64,000 bases of DNA from Verrucomicrobiia bacterium (GTDB lineage: Bacteria > Verrucomicrobiota > Verrucomicrobiia > Verrucomicrobiales > DEV007): the NCBI GenBank assembly GCA_030425385.1, contig JAUIAH010000002.1, positions 248,001 to 312,000 on the forward strand, read 5' to 3'. Below the pieces are notes generated by a model. That model was not told where the DNA came from, did not search any database, and worked only from the letters and a program-made list of their open reading frames with translations. The position numbers and the translations under genes were made by a program. Below are positions 28,701-37,300 of this stretch, in pieces (the first letter of the stretch is position 1; each line of letters opens with the position of its first letter).

Positions 28701-31700
28701 ATGCTCTCCTCTATCTCTGCCTGCGGGAGCCACGGCATCCAGGTGGATGGATCCGCTCCGCGCATTGATGCCTGCGACCTCTTTGAGAACGCGCAGGATG
28801 GCATCCACACGAATAATGGAAATGCCACCGTCACCGATTGTTTCCTCCGCGACAATGCTCGCGCCGGCGTCTGGGCAGCGAGCGGGACACCTCCGAGGGT
28901 GACGAATGCCTTCATCAGCGGCAATGGCGAATGGGGCATCAACAACCGTGGCAACAGCGAACTCATGGCGATCAACAACTGGTGGGGAGACGCTACCGGA
29001 CCTCAACACGCCACGCTCAATCCCGAAGGTAAGGGAGATCTTGTTTCTGATCACGTCGTCTTCCAACCCTATCGTGTCTTTGCCAGTGGCCTTCCTCAGG
29101 AACTCGAAGCGGTCTTACACAATGGCGAAGCCGTCGCTGGAAGCTTTCCACGAGGCGTGAATGGCTTCTACTACGCCGTGGATGTTCCCGCGGGACAGAA
29201 TCTCACCCTTTCACTCGACGACGCCAACGATGAAGGCGTGACGCAGGTCTACATGAGCCGTGGCCGCTATCCCACCCCGGGACACTATCAAATCCGCCAT
29301 GAGGCCAATGCCGCTGACCAACGTCTCTTTGCTCCCACGGCCGGGCCAGGGAGGTGGTATGTGCTCGTCTACCAATTCACTGGGGAAACCAGTAGCGCAT
29401 ACACCATCCGGGCTGATCTAGCAGACATCGCCATTCAAAGCATCTCCCCCGAACGCCATTCGAATCGGGTGGGCTTCACCATGCAGATCGATGGCGCAGG
29501 ATTCACCGCTGGGACGCACGTAGCACTCGTCGATGGCGTTCGCCACGTGAACGCCCTTTCCGTTGACGTAGACGCCTTCACGCGCGTGACCGCTACGTTC
29601 CCTTCAGCTATTCTGTCAGGACGCTACACCGTGGAAATCTCGGTGCCTGGCAAGACGCCTGCCCTGCTGCCAGATGCTTTTGAGGCGATCGATGGTGGCC
29701 ATCCTAAACTGGTCACCGATCTGATCGTTCCTGCGGCAGTTGGCTATCATCAACTCGCCACCTTGTATGTGGAATATGCCAACGAGGGGGACGTGGCCAT
29801 GCCCGCACCTCTCCTGATCGTCACTGGATTTCAGAATGACCAGCGGCGCGCGCTTCTCACATTGGAGAAAACCCGGCTGGTGACGGGATTCTGGACCTCA
29901 GCGATTCCAGAAGGTTTTGCCAATACTGTGCAGATCTTGGGCAGTGGCGAAACGCCGGGCATCTTACAACCAGGAGAGTCTGGACGAATCCCCGTCTATT
30001 ACGCCGGGTGGCAGAAACCGTGGGACTTTAGTTACCCACCCATCGAGTTTGGTCTCTCAACCTTGGAAGCCACGGACACCCGCGCAATCGATTGGCCGAC
30101 CCTGAAAGCTAGTCTGAACATGGGAGTGATGGAGCCGGCGGCTTTCGAGATCATCTGGCAAAACTACCAAGCGGGCATCGGCTCAACCGTGGGTGAATTT
30201 GTCACCATGCTAGGCCAGAATGCCGCCTATCTCTCACGACTTGGCCATCAGATTCAAGATGTCAGTGCTCTCAACCAATTCGAGTTCTTGCAGGCCGAGG
30301 GCATGGCACCACTCCCCTTCCTCGACCGTGAGGTGGACTACCGTTTGCAAGGAGCTGGAATGCCCCTCGTATTCGAACGCCTCTTCCCGGCCAATCTCTC
30401 ACGGCGTTTCCGTCAGGGGGACTTCGGACGCGGTTGGTGGCACTCCTGGGACATGCGTTCGCGCACGCTGGAGGATGGCACCGTGGTCATCGCGTTCCAA
30501 GGACAACACCGCGTCTTCCAACCGGATGCCCGCGGAGGCTTCTTCGCCGCCCCCCACGACTCCGGTCGCCTCCTTTCTGGTGGCGCTGACATCGATCACA
30601 GGCTCGTCGAGGCCGACGGCAAGACCTATCACTTTAGCAATGGCCAATTCAGTTATGTCGAGGATCGCCACGGCAATCGTATCACCGCGACCCACACTGG
30701 CAATCGCTTGAGCAAGCTCCAACACTCATCCGGAGCCTCCCTCACCCTGAGCTACGATGGCAGCGGTCGTCTCACCGCGATCACGGATCATCATCAGCGG
30801 CGGACCAGCTATGCCTACACGGGAGAGATGTTGAGCCAAGTAACTCACGCCAATGGCAAACAGAGCAACTATCATTACGCGAATAGCCAAGCAGGTGCCA
30901 AGGCCTATGCGCTCACTGCCATCCAGCGTTCGGACAAGTCCGGTCGAAATTATAACTATGACAGCAACGGTCGCGTTGCGAGTACTAGTCGCGAAGGCGG
31001 ACACGAAGCGGTCGCCATCACCTACGATGGTCACGGATCCGCCCATCTCACCGATGCCCTTGGCAGCACAACCGAAGTCCACTTCGACCACCATGGCCTC
31101 GCAACCAAGACCACCGATGGGCATGGAGCTTCGCGGATCCAACGGATGAGCGACGACCTTCAATTTGAGGCTGAAGAAGATGGGCTGGGGGCCATGCGCA
31201 GCTATGCTTATGATAGTTCAGGGCGTCTCACTTCCGTGACCGGGAAACTCGGCGGCGAGCGGACGTTCACCTATGATCGCGAGAATCGTCTCACCGCCTT
31301 TACGGATGAGGAAGGCCGGCAGACATCGGCCGCTTACGATGCCCAGGGAAATCTCATTGGCGTGACGTATGCCGACGGCACCAGCCACGCCTATGAATAC
31401 GATGCTCAAGGCAACCTCTCTGCATTTGTGAATGGACGCGGCGAGCGCGTGACCTTGACCCACGACCAAGCAGGCCGACTCACCTCGAAGACTTATCCCG
31501 ATGGGACCAGTGCTTCCTACGAATACGACGCTCGCGGACGCCTCAGCGCCACCGATGGAACCGCCGGTCGAACCGAATATGCTTACAATGCGCAGGATCT
31601 GCCCACACGAGTCACCTACCCACAAGGCACCTCCCTCACCTATCAATATGACGCCTCGGGTCGGCGCACCTCCATGACCAATCAGCGAGGTGAAGTGACG

Positions 31701-34322
31701 CGCTACGCGTATGACGAGGCAGGGAGAATCGCACGTTTGTCAGACGAGAACGGTGGAACACTCGTTGCCTACGACTACAATGCTGCTGGCAAGATCGCGC
31801 AGCAAACCTTGCCGGATGGGTCTGCGGTCGCCTACGACTACCATGCCTCTGGCCAGGTAAGTGAAGAGCGCCGCTACAATGCCAGTGGGACTCTGGTAGA
31901 ACAAGGCACGATCACTTATGATGCCAACTCTCACCCAGCAGTGATCGAGACCAGCCAGGGTCGGCGCCGCTTCGAGTGGAATGCTCATGGTCAAGTCCTC
32001 TCACAAAGTTTCACGCCCACGGGAGGAGCTACCCAAACCATGACCTACGACTACGATGCGAGCGGTAGGCTTTCTCAAACGAGCGTCGACGGCACCGCGC
32101 AGCCTGTGTCTACCGATGCGCGCGGCAACTATCTCTCCGCTGGAAACATGACCTACGAACACGACGCCGATGGCAACGTGACCAAGGTCACGACGCCGTC
32201 CGGTTCTATCGACTACACTTATGACAGTGAGAATCGCCTCACGAATGCCTCGGGACCTGACTTCATCTGGACACGGACAATCGATCCCACCGGCCTGACG
32301 ACTGCCATTGAAGAGGACGCCCAGACTTACGGGGTGATGAATGATCCTAGCAGTCCGGTCACATTCACCGGCCTACTCACGGAAGCCGGGGAGACGACCA
32401 CAAACGCCCTCTTCGGGAACGGCTTCCTCTCCTTCCAAGATCCCTTCTCTAACAGCCCGCTCACTCAGCCCAATCTCATCTCCAATTGGGAACACGATTC
32501 CTTTCCGCTCACGCCTCTGGGGCTACCCCTCGTGCTCCATGTCGATGATGTGAGTGCGTTAGCCGACCAAGCGTTGCGGCATCCGCTCACGCATCAGGCG
32601 TTTCACAATCCCGTGACCGATGTCCTCACCCATTCTTATACAGGACTCGGTGTCGGTGGCACGGGACTGGGCATGGGCTTCTACGAGATCGCCAAAGGAA
32701 CGGACTACGTGAGTGACCTGAAATGGTTTGGGCGCGCGAACACCGCACTCACAGGACTCTCCTACCTCGCAGGGACGATCGAAACCGTGCAAGGCTATCA
32801 GGAGAATGATGGCTACAAGATGTCTCACGGAATCGGCTCCATTGGGGCCACTGCCCTCGGCGGCTGGATGACCAGCGCGGGAGGAGTGGCCATCCTGGGA
32901 ACGGCCGCATTGCCCGTGAGCGTCGGTCTCGGAGCCGCCGTTCTCATCCTCGACTATGGCGCGCGCGATGGCGGCTGGATGGAGGATTTCTGGATCTGGT
33001 GGGACGACCTCGACGTCAAAGGCGACCGCATTAAGACGAAGCCTAGCCAATCAAAGGATCCTAATGAGAAATACGGTCCCGCGGGCCAAGGTGATGCGCA
33101 TTATGTCAGTCCTAGCAAAACCCTATCCTATCGCGTGGATTTCGAGAATGATCATGATGCGAGAGCGCCCGCTCAGGTCGTGATGATCTCGGATCCGCTC
33201 TCGGACAAGCTCGACTGGAACTCCTTTGAACTAACGGAAGCCGGCTTTGGGGATCATGTCATTCCTGTTCCTGGATCCTCACAGTCGCTCCAATGGGTCG
33301 AGCCCATGACCTACGACGGCAAGGACTTGGAGGTCGCGATCGATATCAACTTGGATCCACTCACGGGTATCATCACGGCAATCTTCAGCAGCACGGATGC
33401 GGAGACAGGCTTGCCTCCAGAGGTGCAGTATGGCTTTCTCCCACCCGAGGATGAGACCGGCCGAGGCCAAGGCTATTTCAGCTACCTCATCCACGCCAAA
33501 GCCGATCTGCCCACGGGCACCGAGATTCGTAATGTGGCCACCATCACCTTTGACTTTGGCGAAGTCATCGATACAAATCAGGTGGACCCCCATGACCCTA
33601 GCCAAGGCACCGATCCCGAGAAGGAAGCTTTGGTAACCATCGACGGCGATGCTCCCAGCAGTACCGTCGCCTCACTGCCCTCCACTAGCAGCGAGACATT
33701 CCTGGTGTCTTGGTCAGGGACCGATGTTGGCGCAGGAGTCGGAAGCTATTCGATCTATGTGAGACAGGGAACAGGCGCTTTCGAACCTTGGTTAGTGAAC
33801 ACGCAAGAAAGCTCTGCGCCATTCACGGGCATCAACGGCCGCACCTACAGCTTCTACGCGATCGCTCGAGATTTGGTCGGCAACGAAGAGGCCCTGAAAG
33901 CGAGCAGTGAGGCAACGACAACCATCGATGGCGGCGGAGGCGATGCCTATCCTGACTGGCTCAGCGCCCATTTCACACCTGCCGAGATCAATGCTGGCGT
34001 GATCACCACTCGCCTCGCCGATCCAGATAGCGACGGGCGCACAAATCTCGAAGAATTCGCCTTTGCCACCGATCCACGGGCCAACGATGTGGCCGAATTC
34101 CCCATCAGTCGACTCGGAGCCCACACCGTCTTCGAATACTGGCGCCAACGCGCCGGGGTCACCTATCATGTGGAAACGTCCGCCAATCTCCAAGACTGGG
34201 CCCTCACGACGCCCGATGCGGAGGAGGTGCTTGAGACCGAAGGCACGCGCGAGCGCGTCCGCGTCATCATGCCCTTCCAACCAGATCGGAGCCGCTACCT
34301 CCGCGTGCTGGCGGACGGTTGA
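25788..34322 (+). CDS. 2844-residue secreted beta-helix / IPT / DUF6531-RHS protein
   Basis: A very large exported protein with a signal sequence (MKTGFITLGCACLIVSVSSG). Domains in order: right-handed beta-helix made of about five ~200-residue modules (about 25-1090); an IPT/TIG fold (about 1215-1305); a CARDB-like segment (1305-1470); a DUF6531-like entry domain (about 1508-1600, GDFGRGWWHSWDM); 20 or so RHS/YD repeats (about 1645-2155, YDGSGRLTAITDH, YDAQGNLIGVTYADGT); a hydrophobic Gly/Ala-rich region (about 2285-2390); a conserved PVC domain opening DPNEKYGPAGQGDAHYVSP (about 2424-2600); an FN3-like domain; and a TSP3-like loop (DPDSDGRTNLEEFAF) with a terminal beta domain ending SRYLRVLADG. 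The usual RHS core end (RYYDPxxGRFxSxDP) and a C-terminal toxin are not found, and no PAAR or immunity gene is nearby. It may be a structural or adhesive relative of polymorphic toxins rather than a toxin. Confidence 0.88.
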   Translation: MKTGFITLGCACLIVSVSSGKTLVSGSITEDTTWSAAGSPYEVNNASVAADVTLTIQPGAVVQFLDWTSLTIHGRILANGTAAQGIRFTSLSGATEGNPWGAIRLTNGDGGGGQLASAFSHCTFEGGGYWFQTLLEVWGGAQVSVSDCAFRHSNADAIRFFEDAGGPIEATVFEDNDGYGLWLRGSSPLVHGCRFTRNGNISRLESGGGKGSFPNFTQPTFTDSGYVHIATNIDSSGTLTAAPYFVDGHRYALEGQTITIDGGASFAMADWASWTIHGNLIANGTEAAPIRFHRAGDNEWGAIILSNNDGNGDGLASHLTHCHFEGGGYWFQTLLQVHGGSPATLDHCQFHHSTLDGLRFFENSGTTITNSLFEDNGRYGLWLRGSSPDVQGSTFTGNAYASRLESGAGSGSFPQFADTHFDDGQRVHIASNFDSGGTLTAAPYFLDSHRYALEDQTITIDAGASFAMADWASWTIHGNLIANGTEAAPIRFYRAGDNEWGAVILSNSDGNGERRASHLTHCHFDGGGYWFQTLLQVHGEAPATIEDCQFRNSTLDGLRFFENSGGPIKRSTFSDNASHGLWLRGSSPLVEACQFTGNGYAGRLESGAGKSSLPIFVSSTFAPGQRVHIATNMPTSGTFTAAPYFLDGHRVCESTESVTIDAGATFAMAAWSTWTIHGNLIAEGTEEAPITFSRAGENEWGAVRLTNHEGNGPGLANRLTYCQFSGGGYWYQTLLEAYGGAPITLDHCHFNTSTLDLARLSNAPESRLDHCHFENAAHYGLRLQSASPAIANSTFQSCGHNGILLLSSADHGASLPTFSNNVFGEDDYIEIGNNIDSSGTLADPGQAYLVNGTRTIVAGADLSIAPGTTIKFTDWHSLVVDGSLQALGTTQRPITFTSDDEEKEGHQWGAVVLTGNRTRPSAFKHCLLEAGGYWYNALLDLSGSSPVTVDQCQLAISSGAGIRTSGGNVDIMLSSISACGSHGIQVDGSAPRIDACDLFENAQDGIHTNNGNATVTDCFLRDNARAGVWAASGTPPRVTNAFISGNGEWGINNRGNSELMAINNWWGDATGPQHATLNPEGKGDLVSDHVVFQPYRVFASGLPQELEAVLHNGEAVAGSFPRGVNGFYYAVDVPAGQNLTLSLDDANDEGVTQVYMSRGRYPTPGHYQIRHEANAADQRLFAPTAGPGRWYVLVYQFTGETSSAYTIRADLADIAIQSISPERHSNRVGFTMQIDGAGFTAGTHVALVDGVRHVNALSVDVDAFTRVTATFPSAILSGRYTVEISVPGKTPALLPDAFEAIDGGHPKLVTDLIVPAAVGYHQLATLYVEYANEGDVAMPAPLLIVTGFQNDQRRALLTLEKTRLVTGFWTSAIPEGFANTVQILGSGETPGILQPGESGRIPVYYAGWQKPWDFSYPPIEFGLSTLEATDTRAIDWPTLKASLNMGVMEPAAFEIIWQNYQAGIGSTVGEFVTMLGQNAAYLSRLGHQIQDVSALNQFEFLQAEGMAPLPFLDREVDYRLQGAGMPLVFERLFPANLSRRFRQGDFGRGWWHSWDMRSRTLEDGTVVIAFQGQHRVFQPDARGGFFAAPHDSGRLLSGGADIDHRLVEADGKTYHFSNGQFSYVEDRHGNRITATHTGNRLSKLQHSSGASLTLSYDGSGRLTAITDHHQRRTSYAYTGEMLSQVTHANGKQSNYHYANSQAGAKAYALTAIQRSDKSGRNYNYDSNGRVASTSREGGHEAVAITYDGHGSAHLTDALGSTTEVHFDHHGLATKTTDGHGASRIQRMSDDLQFEAEEDGLGAMRSYAYDSSGRLTSVTGKLGGERTFTYDRENRLTAFTDEEGRQTSAAYDAQGNLIGVTYADGTSHAYEYDAQGNLSAFVNGRGERVTLTHDQAGRLTSKTYPDGTSASYEYDARGRLSATDGTAGRTEYAYNAQDLPTRVTYPQGTSLTYQYDASGRRTSMTNQRGEVTRYAYDEAGRIARLSDENGGTLVAYDYNAAGKIAQQTLPDGSAVAYDYHASGQVSEERRYNASGTLVEQGTITYDANSHPAVIETSQGRRRFEWNAHGQVLSQSFTPTGGATQTMTYDYDASGRLSQTSVDGTAQPVSTDARGNYLSAGNMTYEHDADGNVTKVTTPSGSIDYTYDSENRLTNASGPDFIWTRTIDPTGLTTAIEEDAQTYGVMNDPSSPVTFTGLLTEAGETTTNALFGNGFLSFQDPFSNSPLTQPNLISNWEHDSFPLTPLGLPLVLHVDDVSALADQALRHPLTHQAFHNPVTDVLTHSYTGLGVGGTGLGMGFYEIAKGTDYVSDLKWFGRANTALTGLSYLAGTIETVQGYQENDGYKMSHGIGSIGATALGGWMTSAGGVAILGTAALPVSVGLGAAVLILDYGARDGGWMEDFWIWWDDLDVKGDRIKTKPSQSKDPNEKYGPAGQGDAHYVSPSKTLSYRVDFENDHDARAPAQVVMISDPLSDKLDWNSFELTEAGFGDHVIPVPGSSQSLQWVEPMTYDGKDLEVAIDINLDPLTGIITAIFSSTDAETGLPPEVQYGFLPPEDETGRGQGYFSYLIHAKADLPTGTEIRNVATITFDFGEVIDTNQVDPHDPSQGTDPEKEALVTIDGDAPSSTVASLPSTSSETFLVSWSGTDVGAGVGSYSIYVRQGTGAFEPWLVNTQESSAPFTGINGRTYSFYAIARDLVGNEEALKASSEATTTIDGGGGDAYPDWLSAHFTPAEINAGVITTRLADPDSDGRTNLEEFAFATDPRANDVAEFPISRLGAHTVFEYWRQRAGVTYHVETSANLQDWALTTPDAEEVLETEGTRERVRVIMPFQPDRSRYLRVLADG
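25860..28900 (+). repeat. Tandem ~600-bp repeat coding for the beta-helix modules
   Basis: The segment ttcgccatggccgactgg recurs at 26583 and 27183, and as a close variant at 27783, giving an exact 600-base period. A first, more diverged copy is offset by 612 bases (anchor near 26008), and a fifth, degenerate copy follows after 28300. Each unit encodes about 200 residues with fixed landmarks: SWTIHGNLIANGTEAAPI, NEWGA, GGGYWFQTLL, DNGRYGLWLRGSSP-type turns and LESG. Copies two and three are nearly identical, pointing to recent duplication or gene conversion. Confidence 0.85.
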
Positions 34323-34354
34323 TCCAAGAGCCCATCACGTCCCTTGCCTCCAGG

Positions 34355-34388
34355 GCGAGCCATGGGTAAACTCCTACCCATGGCTCGC
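34355..34388 (+). promoter_or_regulatory. Perfect 14-bp inverted repeat spanning two candidate start codons
   Basis: GCGAGCCATGGGTA, loop AACTCC, TACCCATGGCTCGC. Both in-frame ATG codons of the metalloprotease gene (34362 and 34380) lie inside the two arms. In RNA this would be a very stable hairpin. It could end transcription from the preceding gene (stop 34322), or hide the start codon and so control translation of the protease. No U-tract follows. Confidence 0.75.
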
Positions 34389-37300
34389 GGAGAATACGTG
34401 CTCGGATTGCTACTGCTCTTAGGGCTTCTTCTTCTGCGATGGGAAGAACCTCAGCGCCTCTCAGGCACCCTAACATCTTCCCGCTTAAGCACGCAAGCAG
34501 ACACTTCCTTCTTCCCTGAGCAGCCACCCTCATTGCCGAGTAATCGCCTCCCGCTGCAGCGCGCCCTGGAGCAGGGCACTCCCGTGGAAATCGCTGTCGG
34601 CCACTGGAAACAAACCTTTCAGTTTCGACCACAGCGGCTATTGGCAGAAACCTTTCGTCTCACTGTGGCGAATGTCGCCTTACCTCACCACCAGCCCAAG
34701 GCCTATCATGGCCTCCACGAGAGGAGCTCTGCTAGTCTTGTCACGATGGGCTCTTCGCTAGGCGCCGTGATCCGCGACCGATTTGGACGGACGGTGACCG
34801 TGCGTTCGCATCCCGAGACCGGCGCTCTCGAAGCCATCATCACGGATTTGACTAACACTGACCACCAGTGCCTGAGCGATCCCATTGCTAACATTGCCTC
34901 CGTTTCCGGAACGCCTCTCGATTGGGGCTCTGCCGTCGCCGCTGTGGTGACCCCCGTTTCGGGAAGTGATCCTGCCACCGGACACTATGACCGCACCATC
35001 TCTCCCATCCCACGCGCTGAACAGTATGAGTTATCATTGAAAGAACTCCTCATGCTCATGGTGCTCGATAAGACCGCTGCGGGCGACGACTCGCACGCTA
35101 ACATTCAATCCAAGACTTCTCTCTACCTTGCCACCGCAGCTCACGTGGCGGCCATCTATGAGCATCAGTTGGGCATCCGCCTGCTCATGCAGGAACTTCT
35201 CCTCTTCCCTGAGAATCATCCTTCCGAGAATATCCCCACAAGCACGGACAGCGAGCGAGCTCTGAACCGTTTCCAAGATTGGCTGCGCGCGCATCGCCAC
35301 ATCAGCAGGCACGACTGGGATGTGGCCGTGAAGTACGGCGAAGGATTGAGCGGGGGCACCCTCGGCGTGGCACGCATCAGCAATCTCGGGACTGAATCTG
35401 CCATCAGCGTGCAGAGGAAAGATACTCTTTGGAATGTGCTCGCCCATGAGGTGGGACACAACCTGGGGAGCTTCCATTCCGATGGCGGCATCATGAACAG
35501 TGCTCTCCTCGATTCGCGTGACTTCTTCCGGCTCATTGATGATCCCAACGCGCCCATAGACGGCGTCCCCCGCACGGCGGCAGAGATGATCTATCAATAC
35601 AGTCGCACCCGCCTCCGAGGCGATCACCGCCTCCGGGCCCCCACGGAGATTCCCTTTGCACAGCCTGATCACTATCATACCCCCAAGGATCGCCTCTTGC
35701 TGATCGACCCGCTGGAGAATGATGACACAAGCGCGCCTTACGGACGGGAAAACACCCTCACATTAGCCGAGATTTCCAAAGTGATCCCCAGAGGCGCCGG
35801 CGAGGCCGAGATCCTCGATGGCGAGATACTCTTCTTTCCCTCCAATGGATTCGAAGGCACCGCCTGGTTCAGCTACTCCGTGAGGGGCTCCGAGGGTGCC
35901 ACCGGGCTCTCCTGGCTGCACAAGGGCGACGTGGCTATCACCGTGGGCGAGCCTGACCTCGACCCATTCCACATTCGGGTCGCTCGCGGCGAAACCAAAG
36001 CCATTCCCATTGCCACTCCCGATCTGCCGCTCACTGATCTCACCCATGCACAGATCGATGTCTCACGTGATGGCCAATTCCTGATCCTCCGCGCCCACTC
36101 TGACGCCTTCGGAGAGGAATCGTTCTCCTATGGCGACATTCCCTACCTGGTCCACTACACGTGGAAGCCGCTCCAGACACAGCCTGATCTCTATCTCCTC
36201 CCGCCTGGAGTGCGCCATCTCAGGCTCTATCCACTCGCCAACGATCACGGTGTGGGCGAGAGCTGGGCGTTTCCTATCAATCCCACCCTCTTTGGATCTC
36301 AGCGCATCCATCGGGGCGTGTCCTCGCTTCGCTTGGTGAATGTGCGCAACCTGAATCCTGACAAGGGTACGATCGTCCCCATGCGCAGCCCCTTCACCAT
36401 CGTGGGGGCGAGCCGTCAACAAGCGACCGGAGCGATCGAGTTCATCGCCAATGTCTCCGCCGTGGGCCGCGCGCAGTTCTCCTATGAAGTGGAAGACGCC
36501 ACTGGGACCACAGCGACGGAGATCGTGACCATTGTCCTAGGAAATGAAGATCTGACCTCTCTCCATGTCACCATGGAGGACGCCATCTATCAGATTCCCA
36601 AAGATTCCCAAGATGAGAATGATTGGATGCACACGCTCCACGAAGATGATGCTTGGGATAGAGCCTCCGGAGCCATCGGCTATGAGCGCCGCAGCGGCTA
36701 CGAAGGGATCATTCAAGATTCCGTCCTCTCCATGTTTAACATTAGCCCATCGGTCTACGTGCGCTTGCCATTCAAGATCGAACGCCCGGAAGCCCTTTCC
36801 AATCTCCTTCTTTCCCTACGCTACGATGACGCCTTTGTTGCCTATCTAAACGGACACGAAGTGGCGAGAGATCATGTGGAAGGCACCAGCCCCTTGCCTT
36901 GGGACGCGACTGCCATTCAAAGCCGCCCTGACAATCAGGCCATTCAACTCACAACCATCGACCTTCAAGGTGCGCTCCCGCTTCTCCGCTCGGGAGCCAA
37001 TGTCCTCGCCATCCATGGCATCAATCGCACTCCCTACGATTCCGACTTTCTGTTAGAAGCCGCTTTGTCAGGCGTTTTGGAAGAACCTGGCCTCGAAGTC
37101 ACGGCTCCAAACACGCGCTCCGTGAGTTTGCCCGAAGACACCTGGCTACGCGTCGCCGCGCATACTCGCGGGAACGCCACCCACACCGAACCTATTTGGT
37201 GGCCCAAACAAGTTCCTGACGGAGAAACCATGACGTTTGATCAGGGTCAAGACGGCACGCAGTGGGTACGCTTCTCCGGTCCAGGTCAGTATGGGCTGTT

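Noticed and set aside
34344-34361. TTG start at 34344 for the metalloprotease
   Set aside because: It gives a Pro/Gly/Arg leader (PPGRA) before the hydrophobic signal; ATG 34362 or 34380 fits better.
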